A stretch of 43,784 nt of DNA from positions 1-43,784 of the forward strand of contig PHDU01000025.1 in NCBI GenBank assembly GCA_002842755.1, read 5' to 3'. The stretch comes from Bacteroidetes bacterium HGW-Bacteroidetes-1. GTDB lineage: Bacteria > Bacteroidota > Bacteroidia > Bacteroidales > F082. The notes beneath the pieces were generated by a model, which was given only the letters and a program-made list of their open reading frames with translations, had not been told where the DNA came from and did no database searches. Positions 26,062 to 35,226 of this stretch are shown one piece after another. How positions within the stretch are numbered: the stretch's first letter is position 1; every line of letters begins with the position of its first letter. Both the position numbers and the translations under genes were made by a program.

Positions 26062-28071
26062 TTATTTCAATAATTTTTTAATAACTGATATCATTTCGAC
26101 TTGATTAACAGGCTTGGTTAAATAGTCATCGCATCCAGCCTTAAATGCCTCTGCACGCCCCTTGGTGTTTGCAAAGGCAGTTTGAGCAACAATGGGTAAA
26201 TGAGGCGCAAAGGACTTGATCTGCTTTGTAGCTTCATAACCAGTGAGTTGAGGCATCATGATATCCATCAACACCAGACTGATAGCCTTGTTATTGCGGC
26301 ATACTCTCACTGCTTCGAATCCATCTTTTGCCCATAAAATCAAAGCGCCTGACTTATTCAAAATATTCTTTATCAAGAGGTAATTTGCCTGTACATCATC
26401 AACGACAAGAAAAACATGCTCAGACCAATCCATTGAAATTCTTTCGAATTCGCTGAGGCTTACACCATAACTGGTATTATGTTGTCCGAAAGGAATGGTA
26501 AAATAAAAAGTTGTACCTTTTCCCTGCTCTGAGTCAAACCATATTTCACCTCCCATCAGCTCAATGAGTTGTTTTGTAATAGATAGCCCCAAGCCAGTTC
26601 CCTGACGGTTTCTTCGTGATGAAGCATCAAGTTGTCCAAATCTTTGAAAAATAAGGTGTGCTTTTTCGCGCTCAATACCAACGCCGGTATCCTTTACAAA
26701 AAACTGAACAAAATCAGATTTTGTTTCCGTATAACCAAACGTAATGGATCCCTCATCTACAAACTTAAGAGCATTGGTAAGTATATTTGACATGATCTGG
26801 CGAAAACGGTAAGGATCGGTGTAAATTTGAAATGGACTTTTGCTAAATGGTTTCAAAAGATGCAATTCAATGTGCTCCTTATGACGATTTTTCTTTTCAT
26901 TCTCAAATGTTATCATAAGCTCATCCAATACTTGGTTGATATCCATCTCAGAATTACTGATTTTGATCTGACCTGCCTCAATTTTTGATAGATCAATAAT
27001 ATCATCGATCAACTTTAGTAATGTTTTACCTGCACTATTGATCATGCTTGTAAACTCATGTGCTTCCAATTTGTCAGACTCATTTTCGAGAAGGATATCA
27101 GAAAAACCAATGATTGAATTGAGAGGTGTCCTTATTTCATGTGACATATTTGCTAAAAAAGCCGATTTAAGCTTGTCATTTTCTTCAGCCTTTTGTCGCG
27201 CTTCAATCAAAAGCTGCTCTTTTTGATGATGAGATGAAACATCTTTTATGTTTAAAATATATCTTTTTGGTGAAACGAGTGAAAACATAACCTCACATTC
27301 ACATTTATTTCCACCTGAATTGGTCAGACTAACTTCAAATATACGGTCAGATTTTGATTCAGCTTCCTTAATTCCATCCATAATTAGAGCTGATGGAGAC
27401 AACCCTTCAATGGTTAGCATTTCACTTAGTTGGTCAATTGTAGACCCTTCAAGTACATCTTCATCTTTTCCAATGAATCGGGCTGCCTTTTCGTTGACAG
27501 CCTTTACGTTCATATTCTCATCGAAAATCAAAATAGCATCTGAAAAGCCTGAAAAGATTGCTTTATAAAAATTTTTCTTATCCAGGATTTGAAATAATTC
27601 ACCTTTACATATGATACCAGAAATAAGCAACGTATAATGTTGTAAGAGCTTAAAAAGATCACCTGGCTTCATATCTTTGCCCGGTTGACTTACTGAAATC
27701 ATGCATATCTCATCTGGCGAAAGTGAAAAAATCACAGCAATAAATTGTATCTCATTTACACTAAATTGAAATTCTTCTGAAAACAAAGGGTTATCAATAG
27801 TAAAGGAGGTAGGAATATTCGTTCTCAAAACACTTTCACATTGCTCGAGAATTTTTTGATGTGTCGGACCAAAAGGGAAATTTTGAAACGCTTTATCAGC
27901 AAATACTATTTGATCTTTAACCGAACCAGAGTCAATTTGTATTCGCTGAAATACAAGCACTTCTATGATTAAATCCTTTACCAGATTTTGCAATATTTCG
28001 TGAATCCGGTTCATCGAATCGCCCACATACTTATTGCTGCTATACATACTGTTTTCCATATTATCGCTCAT
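26062..28071 (-). CDS. soluble hybrid histidine kinase (PAS, HisKA, HATPase, REC)
   Basis: 669 residues with no membrane segment, so a cytoplasmic sensor. Residues 20-160 form an unrecognised, possibly GAF-like domain (LVFQRIQIDSGSVKDQIVF, then EIQFIAVIFSLSPDEICMISVS). PAS at 165-285 (FSGFSDAILIFDENMNVKAVNEKAARFIG). HisKA has FLANMSHEIRTPLNSIIGFSD with His311; the ATPase domain has ILTNALKFVDEGS, DTGVGIE and GTGLGLSITKQL. The receiver (about 552-668) has VVDDVQAN, Asp603 in LVLMDIMMPQLTG, and DDYLTKP. The start could be at residues 5, 9 or 20 instead. It sits between a DUF5522 gene and recQ; whether it senses something linked to DNA damage is speculation. Confidence 0.9.
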   Translation of the reverse strand: MSDNMENSMYSSNKYVGDSMNRIHEILQNLVKDLIIEVLVFQRIQIDSGSVKDQIVFADKAFQNFPFGPTHQKILEQCESVLRTNIPTSFTIDNPLFSEEFQFSVNEIQFIAVIFSLSPDEICMISVSQPGKDMKPGDLFKLLQHYTLLISGIICKGELFQILDKKNFYKAIFSGFSDAILIFDENMNVKAVNEKAARFIGKDEDVLEGSTIDQLSEMLTIEGLSPSALIMDGIKEAESKSDRIFEVSLTNSGGNKCECEVMFSLVSPKRYILNIKDVSSHHQKEQLLIEARQKAEENDKLKSAFLANMSHEIRTPLNSIIGFSDILLENESDKLEAHEFTSMINSAGKTLLKLIDDIIDLSKIEAGQIKISNSEMDINQVLDELMITFENEKKNRHKEHIELHLLKPFSKSPFQIYTDPYRFRQIMSNILTNALKFVDEGSITFGYTETKSDFVQFFVKDTGVGIEREKAHLIFQRFGQLDASSRRNRQGTGLGLSITKQLIELMGGEIWFDSEQGKGTTFYFTIPFGQHNTSYGVSLSEFERISMDWSEHVFLVVDDVQANYLLIKNILNKSGALILWAKDGFEAVRVCRNNKAISLVLMDIMMPQLTGYEATKQIKSFAPHLPIVAQTAFANTKGRAEAFKAGCDDYLTKPVNQVEMISVIKKLLK

Positions 28072-28145
28072 GTGTTTCTTAAATACCTTTTAGGCCACAA
28101 TTTATTTCAATCGTCACCTCGTAATGTACGATTTCCTTTCATGTG

Positions 28146-28298
28146 TTAGGGGTTGTAAGGACAATGCCGACATCCATTCCCACAGCAATACCCTCTTTTA
28201 GTCAAAAATGCTTTTGTCATTACCCGATACCCATTCTCAATGTAATAGTCCTCACCCTCTTTTAATTGCTTATTAAACTTAAAAAATCGATCATCCAT
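28146..28298 (-). CDS. DUF5522 cysteine-rich mini-protein
   Basis: A 50-residue protein below the usual ORF length cut-off. It starts MDDRFFKF, continues EDYYIENGYRVMTKAFLTKRG, and ends YCCGNGCRHCPYNP. 'YYxENG..V.T..(8)..RGYCCGxGCRHCPY' is the hallmark of DUF5522, a small family with four conserved cysteines that may bind a metal; its function is unknown to me. The ATG lies 4 bases after the stop of the membrane glycosyltransferase-like gene and the stop is 74 bases before the kinase, so it is part of this run. Confidence in the gene is high because the pattern is complete. Confidence 0.88.
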   Translation of the reverse strand: MDDRFFKFNKQLKEGEDYYIENGYRVMTKAFLTKRGYCCGNGCRHCPYNP

Positions 28299-28302
28299 TG
28301 AA

Positions 28303-30111
28303 TTATTCTGTTGCTATTTCATGAATATTTACTTCAAAGTCATCCAGGTGAAATAGGGTTGTTTGCCTGTTCCAAACATACACTTTTACTTGTCTCAAAC
28401 TATCTTTCCAAGCCGGTACTTTGAAGCCGAATGTTGCATTTCTCCATTTATAAATTTGATAATCAGGTATTTGTTTAATTTTAAAAGTTTTGTAAAAACT
28501 TAAATTATTGTTTTTATCAGTTGCTGCATAAACGAGTAAAGCATCACCAATTGCATTTTTATCAAATTCTTTATACATAAAATTAGCGGTAATGTACAGC
28601 TCAGTTGCTGTTTCAAAAAGCTGATCTGAAGTAAGATTCAATGTTGGACTATAGATGTTTGATTGACTCATTTCAGCAACAAATCTTCCTGAGTATGCCT
28701 GATCTGAAACCTGAATTCCATTGGAGGTCCATAATTTGGATGGAGATTCCATGTCATTATAATAATTAAGAGCTTTTTTTTCATTTATTTTAGCGTAAAC
28801 AGGCTCTGGAAAACTTCCTAAAATACCACTATAGGATGTATCAGTTTTGAGAAAAACGTACCAATACTTCTCTTTAGTCATTGAATCATGATGAATAATT
28901 CCTATGTAATATTGGTAAACTTGAATCATGTTTAAAGATACAACCGCAGATAGAAACAATGTAAGTGCAATCTTGCGAAAAGAATGTTTCGAGAACTGAT
29001 GAATTAACAATGCCAAAGGTATTGATAAAATGGAATAATGATCAATCATTGCGCGCATGCCAAAACTATCGCCATAAAACCAGTTCCACCATGATGACAG
29101 GAAGTAAACAACGAAAATAAAATAGATAAAAAAAGAGTAAAAGAAATATCTTGAACGTTGGTACAACAGCACAAAAGCTGGTACAATTAGCGTCATCAGA
29201 GGTGTGTAAATAAAGAATCCTTTTCTGTAACTAAACAAAAAGGATAGGAAAGCAGGTTTGTCAAAGTGAAACCCCTCATTTCTATAGGACCAAAACATTA
29301 AATGTCCTGTTTGGTAATAGTTAAATAGAGGCTGCAATCCAAAAATGACTAAAAAAAGTATCATTCCAAAAATCAGAGTTCTTGGCTTTGATAATAACCA
29401 ATTAGACCTAACTCTCAAATTTGAAAAACTTCCTGAAACGAATGGAAGTGCAAAAATCACAATGCCATTTGTGGGCCGTATAAGCATAATCAAGCCAAAG
29501 AAAAAAGCAGCCAAATAGAAGTCGATTTTTTTTGAAAAGAGAAAAAAATGTCGGGAAAAAGTCAAAAAAAGTGTTATTACTGCAAATGAATAAACGTGAG
29601 AATGAGAGGGATGCAGAAAAGTGTAAAAAAACAAATTTGTTCCAAGCAGAATTACCGCAACAGTGATAAGACTAACTTTTTTTTCTATCTCAAATGATTC
29701 TATAAACCGCTTGAGTGCAATTAAACCTAATGCAGCATAGAATGCCGCGCCAAGAGATATTGCATACTGAAAGAGAATATTATAACCATCAGGAGGTATT
29801 CCAAGAATAGTAGAATAAATCCAGGCAAGAAGAAAAAAAGGAAGCATCATCAATGCTGTTCCAAGATAATACTTGTTGATCATCTTTTCCCCTAAAGGAT
29901 GGAAATAATGCCCCATGTAATCGAGGCCTCGCTTTGATTTTTCTACCTCATAAACTTTGGTAAAATCAGTTGATCCATTCACAAATACTGCTGTCAAATA
30001 GGCGTAATATCCGCTGCCATCGCCATCAATTGTATTGATTGCAGCCCCTCCCCGCAAAAGCTGGACTATGATAAAAATCAAAATTACTCCACTAAAAATA
30101 AATGTTCTCAT
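28303..30111 (-). CDS. polytopic membrane protein, GT-C glycosyltransferase-like
   Basis: From MRTFIFSGVIL it is 602 residues; a start ten codons upstream (30141) is possible. Roughly twelve hydrophobic segments fill the first 420 residues. The first loop contains INTIDGDGSGYYAYLTAVFV, an acidic motif placed as in GT-C transferases that use lipid-linked sugars, and LRPTNGIVIFALPF is typical of such proteins in this phylum. The last 170 residues form a soluble beta-rich domain (MESPSKLWTSNGIQVSDQAYSG ... VYVWNRQTTLFHLDDFEVNI) that resembles a carbohydrate-binding jelly roll. Donor and acceptor are unknown. It is 57 bases downstream of lrp. Confidence 0.6.
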   Translation of the reverse strand: MRTFIFSGVILIFIIVQLLRGGAAINTIDGDGSGYYAYLTAVFVNGSTDFTKVYEVEKSKRGLDYMGHYFHPLGEKMINKYYLGTALMMLPFFLLAWIYSTILGIPPDGYNILFQYAISLGAAFYAALGLIALKRFIESFEIEKKVSLITVAVILLGTNLFFYTFLHPSHSHVYSFAVITLFLTFSRHFFLFSKKIDFYLAAFFFGLIMLIRPTNGIVIFALPFVSGSFSNLRVRSNWLLSKPRTLIFGMILFLVIFGLQPLFNYYQTGHLMFWSYRNEGFHFDKPAFLSFLFSYRKGFFIYTPLMTLIVPAFVLLYQRSRYFFYSFFIYFIFVVYFLSSWWNWFYGDSFGMRAMIDHYSILSIPLALLIHQFSKHSFRKIALTLFLSAVVSLNMIQVYQYYIGIIHHDSMTKEKYWYVFLKTDTSYSGILGSFPEPVYAKINEKKALNYYNDMESPSKLWTSNGIQVSDQAYSGRFVAEMSQSNIYSPTLNLTSDQLFETATELYITANFMYKEFDKNAIGDALLVYAATDKNNNLSFYKTFKIKQIPDYQIYKWRNATFGFKVPAWKDSLRQVKVYVWNRQTTLFHLDDFEVNIHEIATE

Positions 30112-30167
30112 TCTACCATTGCAATATTGATCATCGTACAAATATACAAAAGCTTACGTTGCTTTGA

Positions 30168-30638
30168 TTATATTACCGGCAATTCACGTTCAAATCCAGC
30201 TTCCAGCGAAATAAAGGTCTCAGTAAATGTGATCTCAGGTATTGATTGTATCTTTTCAACGATGATGCGTTTCAAGTGCTCATTGTTCAATGTGTAAATT
30301 TTTATCAACAATGAGTATTTGCCACTGATATGATGGCACTCCACAATTTCTGGTATTTCTTTAATTTTTTCAAAAACCTCGTTGTGCGTACTTGTTGAGG
30401 TTAAATTTACCTGAATTCCGATAAAAGCACAAGTCATATAGCCAAGTGCCTTTGGACTGAGCTTGAACTGTGAACCTGAGATAACGCCAGATTCAGAAAG
30501 TCTGGCTACACGTTGATGCACAGCAGCACCTGATACTTTGCATTTTCTGGCCACTTCAACAAATGGAGTGCGTGCATCGGCGATTAAAAGGGCAAGAATG
30601 CGACGGTCAAGCATATCAATATGAAAGCTATTCTGCAT
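30168..30638 (-). CDS. Lrp/AsnC family transcriptional regulator
   Basis: 156 residues. An N-terminal winged helix-turn-helix (about 7-58; LDRRILALLIADARTPFVEVARKCKVSGAAVHQRVARLSESG) is followed by the RAM ligand-binding domain (about 70-150; CAFIGIQVNLTST, then VECHHISGKYSLLIKIYTLN). Family members bind amino acids and assemble into octamers that bend DNA. It is divergent from a sulfur amino acid lyase-type gene with 161 bases between the starts, a common arrangement of an Lrp regulator and its target. A candidate -7 element TAATTTTG lies at 30674-30667. The ligand cannot be deduced. Confidence 0.92.
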   Translation of the reverse strand: MQNSFHIDMLDRRILALLIADARTPFVEVARKCKVSGAAVHQRVARLSESGVISGSQFKLSPKALGYMTCAFIGIQVNLTSTSTHNEVFEKIKEIPEIVECHHISGKYSLLIKIYTLNNEHLKRIIVEKIQSIPEITFTETFISLEAGFERELPVI

Positions 30639-30652
30639 AATTTTAAATGTTT

Positions 30653-30734
30653 AATTATAATTATGTCAAAATTATAATAAAAAAATATCAATATTTAAAT
30701 AATTTGAGTATTTTGCTTTAATATCTTTATAATT
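30653..30734. repeat. repeated ATTATAA motif between lrp and the PLP lyase gene, candidate Lrp operator
   Basis: AATTATAATT, a perfect palindrome, is at 30653-30662; AATTATAATA at 30670-30679; and the reverse form TTATAATT at 30727-30734. The first two start 17 bases apart. The second overlaps the lrp -7 element and the third touches the -33 element of the lyase gene, positions suited to control of both. The region is very AT-rich, so chance repeats are possible. Confidence 0.4.
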
Positions 30735-30766
30735 ATTGGAATAATAATATCAAAACCGTATTTTTG
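30735..30766 (+). promoter_or_regulatory. promoter of the PLP lyase gene
   Basis: ATTG (30735-30738), a 20-base spacer and TATTTTTG (30759-30766) fit the Bacteroidota promoter form, 33 bases before the ATG at 30800. Confidence 0.5.
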
Positions 30767-30799
30767 TTTCTATATAATTTTAATTAAAACTGGTTGATA

Positions 30800-31999
30800 A
30801 TGAAAAACGATCCTTCCTCTAACATCTTTGATCTGAGGCAGTTTGGTGAATATGGAGATGTTAACCCTTCTGTCACTGATTCTGCTACTTACACCTTTAT
30901 GCAAGCCAAAACAATGACCGATACCTTTCATGGTGAAGCCGAAGGTTGTTTTCTTTATTCACGACACTGGAATCCCAGTAACAAGTATTTATCAGACGCG
31001 CTTGCTGCTATGGAGGGCACTGAATCCGGATGGGTAACAGGTAGCGGTATGAGTGCAATTACCAATGTAATTTTACAACTCTGCTCAAGTGGTGATCATA
31101 TCATTTCGGGTATGACAACCTACGGTGGAACATTTGCCTTCCTGCAAAACTGGCTGCCTCGCTTCAATATTGAAGTCACTTTTGTTGATATAACCAATTT
31201 GAAAGCTGTGAAGGAGGCTGTTAGGCCTAATACAAAAATGATTTATACGGAAACAATGACGAATCCATTGTTGCAAATAAGTGATATACCAGCTTTATCA
31301 AAGATTTGTAAGTATAATGGAGCCAAATTAGTTGTTGACAATACCTTTACTCCAATGATCGTTGCTCCGTTTTCATTAGGTGCTGATGTAGTTGTTTACA
31401 GTCTGACAAAATTTATCAATGGTAAAAATGATTGTGTTGCAGGCGCTATTTGTGCATCAGCTGAATTCATCAATCAATTAATTGATGTTAACAACGGAAC
31501 TGCCATGCTGCTTGGGCCAGTTCTCGACCCTTACCGCAGCTCAAGCATTTTAAAAAACCTGCACACTTTGCATATTCGTATGAAGCAGCATAGTTATAAC
31601 GCTATGTACCTCGCTACCAAATTTAACGAAGTAGGGTTGAAATTCAATTATCCTGGAATGAAAGATCATCCCGGACATGAAGTCTTAACCCGAATGATGA
31701 ATGAACAATTTGGATATGGTGGATTAATATCAATTGATCTTGAAACTTCAGAAAAAGCAAACAAACTAATGGAACAGATGGAACTTGAAGATGTTGGATA
31801 CCTGGCAGTTAGTTTAGGCTACTTCAAAACATTATTTAGCAACAGTGGTAAAAGTACATCTTCGGAAGTACCAGAAGAAATTCAGAAAGAGATGGGTCTT
31901 TCAAACGGATTGATAAGGTTTAGTGTAGGTCTTGATAATAATATCGAACAAACGTGGCAACGCATCTTACATTGTTTAAAAGTAACAGAAACAATTTAA
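30800..31999 (+). CDS. PLP-dependent Cys/Met-metabolism enzyme, gamma-lyase-like
   Basis: 399 residues from MKNDPSSN; an in-frame TTG two codons upstream (30794) also exists but ATG is preferred. Fold-type I trans-sulfuration family: FLYSRHWNPSNKYLSDALAAMEG near 51-73, ATGSGMSAI-like VTGSGMSAITN, the PLP ring-stacking Tyr108 in TTYGGTFAF, LVVDNTF, and the PLP lysine Lys204 in YSLTKFINGKND. In methionine gamma-lyases a Cys usually follows YG; here it is Gly, so methionine gamma-lyase activity is not assured and a cystathionine-type or other gamma-elimination is possible. It is divergent from lrp, which suggests amino-acid-responsive control, and ends at a shared terminator with gcvP. Confidence 0.85.
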   Translation: MKNDPSSNIFDLRQFGEYGDVNPSVTDSATYTFMQAKTMTDTFHGEAEGCFLYSRHWNPSNKYLSDALAAMEGTESGWVTGSGMSAITNVILQLCSSGDHIISGMTTYGGTFAFLQNWLPRFNIEVTFVDITNLKAVKEAVRPNTKMIYTETMTNPLLQISDIPALSKICKYNGAKLVVDNTFTPMIVAPFSLGADVVVYSLTKFINGKNDCVAGAICASAEFINQLIDVNNGTAMLLGPVLDPYRSSSILKNLHTLHIRMKQHSYNAMYLATKFNEVGLKFNYPGMKDHPGHEVLTRMMNEQFGYGGLISIDLETSEKANKLMEQMELEDVGYLAVSLGYFKTLFSNSGKSTSSEVPEEIQKEMGLSNGLIRFSVGLDNNIEQTWQRILHCLKVTETI

Positions 32000-32019
32000 G
32001 CCACTTCCTGGCAAAAAAT

Positions 32020-32052
32020 AGAGGCTGCCTGATGATAAGACAGCCTCTTTTT
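32020..32052. terminator. bidirectional intrinsic terminator between the PLP lyase gene and gcvP
   Basis: AGAGGCTG (32020-32027) pairs exactly with CAGCCTCT (32041-32048) across a 13-base loop. T follows on the plus strand (to 32052) and A precedes on the plus strand (32013-32018), which is a T-run on the minus strand. It therefore serves both convergent genes, whose stops are at 31999 and 32060. Confidence 0.85.
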
Positions 32053-32059
32053 CCCCCCT

Positions 32060-34942
32060 TTACTTTATATAAGTTTCAACGGGAGGACAAGTACATATAA
32101 GGTTTCTGTCTCCAAAAGCGTCGTCAATGCGGGTTATAGGCGTAAAATATTTGTCAGTTAGCATTCCATGCATCGGAAAGGCGGCTTTTTCGCGTGTGTA
32201 GGGGGCATCCCATTCACTTGAAAGGAGCATTTCCAATGTGTGTGGAGCATTGGATATTACGTTGTTTTCTACGTCAGCTTTCCCATTTTCAATTTCTGCA
32301 ATTTCATTACGGATTGCTATCATGGCATCCACAAAGCGATCGAGTTCGGCTAATGGTTCACTTTCTGTAGGCTCAACCATCAACGTTCCATGAACCGGAA
32401 AAGCAACTGTAGGTGCATGGAAACCATAATCCATCAAACGTTTTGCGATATCAATCACAGCCACATTTGCTGTTTTACTAAACTGATTGCAGTCAAGGAT
32501 CATTTCATGAGCAACGCGACCCTTATTACCTGTATAAAGTATAGGATAATGATCTTTTAATCTATCTTTCAAATAGTTAGCATTTAATATTGCCATTTCT
32601 GTTGCGTAGGTCAAACCCTTTCCGCCCAGCAATTTGATATATCCATAAGAAATAGGCAAGATCATTGCACTGCCATATGGAGCTGCAGAAACTGCACCCA
32701 CTGCATTTTCACTACCAAAATTAACAACACTATGACCAGGTAAAAATTCAACAAGATGCTTGGCAACAGCAATTGGACCAACTCCAGGACCACCACCTCC
32801 ATGAGGAATTGCAAAAGTTTTATGGAGGTTCAGATGACATACATCAGCACCGATAAAACCAGGGCTTGTCAAACCTACCTGAGCATTCATATTGGCACCA
32901 TCCATATAAACCTGACCACCGTTGGAATGAACAATGTCAATCAAGTCGGTAATTCCCTTTTCAAAAACGCCATGCGTTGAAGGATAAGTTACCATGATAG
33001 CGGCAAGTTTTTCTTTATTAGCTACTGCTTTTTGCCGAAGATCATCCAGATCAACATTGCCATATTCATCACATTTTACAACAAGCACTTCCATGCCTGC
33101 CATGACAGCACTTGCTGGATTGGTTCCATGTGCTGAAGAAGGGATAAGGCATATATTGCGATGACTTTCACCTTTACTTATAAGGTAAGCCCGTATTACA
33201 AGCAATCCTGTATATTCACCGCTTGCTCCTGAATTGGGTTGAAATGTAAGGGCTTCAAAACCTGTTATTTCACAAAGATCCTTTTCCAGATTTTGAATCA
33301 ATTCCATATATCCTTCCGCTTGTTCACGTGGAACAAATGGATGGATTTCTGCAAATTCAGACCAACTCAAAGAAAATAATTCAGCAGCAGCATTGAGTTT
33401 CATTGTGCATGAACCTAGAGGAATCATGGTGCGGTTGAGCGAAAGGTCTCTGTTTTCCAACTTCTTAAGGTATCGCATCATATCAGTTTCTGAATGATAA
33501 GAGTTGAAAACAGGATGAGTAAGATATAAAGATTGGCGCTTTAATAAAGAAGGGATGGTTTCAAGAAGCTCGCACTCCTTTGGATTACAAATGTATGGTT
33601 GATGTATAGAATGCACTACTTCAGCAACAATGGCTACTATTTTGTTTACATCATCTAGAGATGTTGTTTCGTCGAGGCTAATTCCAAATCGATTGTTATC
33701 AATAAAACGAAAATTCATTTCATGTTTAACAGCAGCATCACAAACATCTTTAGCCTTAAGCGGTGTATTGAGTTCAAACTGCAAAGTATCGAAGAAAAAT
33801 TCATTTAGTTGTTTTACACCGATTTTACCCATCTCTACCTGAAGTACAGCACTCAGAATATTGATGTGCCGTGCAATCTGACGAATACCTTCCTGACCAT
33901 GATATACTGCATAAAAACCTGCCATTGCAGCCAGCAGTGCCTGAGCAGTACAAATATTAGAGGTTGCTTTTTCACGTTTAATATGTTGCTCACGTGTTTG
34001 AAGCGCCATTCTGAGGGCATTATTTCCTTTTACATCTTTAGAAATACCAATGATACGTCCCGGAATACTTCTTTTATATTTTTCGGAAGTTGCAAAATAT
34101 GCAGCATGAGGTCCTCCAAATCCCATTGGTACACCAAATCGCTGCGTAGAACCAAGAACAACATCAGCGCCCCATTCGCCAGGAGGTACCAATAGCGCAA
34201 GACTTAAAATATCGGCCGCAACCGCCACCTGTATTTCTTTCGATTTCAGTTTTTGAATAAGATCAAGATTGTTGCGGACTGCACCAAATTGATCAGGATA
34301 TTGCAAAATAATACCAAAGAAACTATCGTCAATTTCACAGGTGTCGATCGATCCTGAAATTATTTCAATATTTAAAGGTATTGCACGGGTCCTAATAACA
34401 TCTAATGTTTGAGGAAAAATACCATCAGAAACAAAAAATTTAATTATGTTCTGCTTTATTTGATTGCGTGTTCTGGCATTATAAAACATGATCATTGCTT
34501 CAGCAGCTGCAGTTGCCTCATCAAGCAACGATGCATTTGCGATCGGCATTCCAGAAAGATCACTCACCATTGTTTGGAAATTAAGTAATGCTTCGAGACG
34601 ACCCTGTGAAATTTCAGCCTGATAGGGAGTATAAGCAGTGTACCAGCCTGCATTCTCAAGCACATTTCGTGTTATTACACCTGGGGTGATTGTGTTGTAA
34701 TATCCCATTCCTATGAATGTTTTGAACACTTTGTTTTTACTCCCAATCTTTTTAAGATGTTGGATGTACTCGTATTCATTCATTCCAGTCCCAATATTAA
34801 TTGGATTGGGTAAACGGATAGCATCAGGAACAGTATCATAAATTAATTCGTCCAAAGAATTAACGCCGATAGATTTCAACATTTCTTTTGTTTCCTTTTC
34901 TGTTGGCCCTATATGCCTTCCGATAAAATTATTGGTTATCAT
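32060..34942 (-). CDS. gcvP: glycine dehydrogenase (aminomethyl-transferring), P protein
   Basis: Decarboxylates glycine and passes the aminomethyl group to the lipoyl arm of GcvH in the glycine cleavage system. 960 residues: a full-length, single-chain P protein with both halves fused. The N-terminal RHIGPTEKET, the GYYNTITPGVI and AYTPYQAEISQGRLEALLNF segments, the glycine-rich GGGGPGVGP loop and the PLP lysine Lys708 in HLNLHKTFAIPHGG are present, as is the C-terminal EPTESE. gcvT and gcvH are not in the window. A candidate -7 element is at 35018-35025. Confidence 0.97.
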   Translation of the reverse strand: MITNNFIGRHIGPTEKETKEMLKSIGVNSLDELIYDTVPDAIRLPNPINIGTGMNEYEYIQHLKKIGSKNKVFKTFIGMGYYNTITPGVITRNVLENAGWYTAYTPYQAEISQGRLEALLNFQTMVSDLSGMPIANASLLDEATAAAEAMIMFYNARTRNQIKQNIIKFFVSDGIFPQTLDVIRTRAIPLNIEIISGSIDTCEIDDSFFGIILQYPDQFGAVRNNLDLIQKLKSKEIQVAVAADILSLALLVPPGEWGADVVLGSTQRFGVPMGFGGPHAAYFATSEKYKRSIPGRIIGISKDVKGNNALRMALQTREQHIKREKATSNICTAQALLAAMAGFYAVYHGQEGIRQIARHINILSAVLQVEMGKIGVKQLNEFFFDTLQFELNTPLKAKDVCDAAVKHEMNFRFIDNNRFGISLDETTSLDDVNKIVAIVAEVVHSIHQPYICNPKECELLETIPSLLKRQSLYLTHPVFNSYHSETDMMRYLKKLENRDLSLNRTMIPLGSCTMKLNAAAELFSLSWSEFAEIHPFVPREQAEGYMELIQNLEKDLCEITGFEALTFQPNSGASGEYTGLLVIRAYLISKGESHRNICLIPSSAHGTNPASAVMAGMEVLVVKCDEYGNVDLDDLRQKAVANKEKLAAIMVTYPSTHGVFEKGITDLIDIVHSNGGQVYMDGANMNAQVGLTSPGFIGADVCHLNLHKTFAIPHGGGGPGVGPIAVAKHLVEFLPGHSVVNFGSENAVGAVSAAPYGSAMILPISYGYIKLLGGKGLTYATEMAILNANYLKDRLKDHYPILYTGNKGRVAHEMILDCNQFSKTANVAVIDIAKRLMDYGFHAPTVAFPVHGTLMVEPTESEPLAELDRFVDAMIAIRNEIAEIENGKADVENNVISNAPHTLEMLLSSEWDAPYTREKAAFPMHGMLTDKYFTPITRIDDAFGDRNLICTCPPVETYIK

Positions 34943-35017
34943 GGTTTAATTTATATTATTCATTTACTTTGATATAAAAACAGTTTTGAAATGCTTGTAA
35001 AAACGCTTACAACAAGG

Positions 35018-35025
35018 CAAAGGTA
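35018..35025 (-). promoter_or_regulatory. candidate -7 element (TACCTTTG) for gcvP
   Basis: TACCTTTG on the minus strand fits TAnnTTTG, 75 bases before the gcvP ATG. No TTTG is found at the -33 position. No riboswitch-like structure was recognised in the leader. Confidence 0.4.
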
Positions 35026-35226
35026 GAAATTGTTCTAGGATTTCTGTCTTTTTTAAAAAATATTGTGAATTCATTAACAATAATCTTTTTTATAAAAATA
35101 TATCATACTTAAAGATTTTAACTGCCTTTAAAAAATATTCATTAAGTATTTATTTTACATCCTATAAAACCCATTGAAATAAAATACAGAAATTCATCTT
35201 TAGCACTATTATTGAACGACTTTTAC

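Noticed and set aside
33809-34195. 128-codon plus-strand frame
   Set aside because: Antisense to gcvP, rich in Cys/Ser/Phe as expected from a shadow frame, with no promoter or family signal.
34943-35226. Possible glycine riboswitch ahead of gcvP
   Set aside because: The gap is AT-rich without the conserved G-rich aptamer elements; only a -7-like site is visible.
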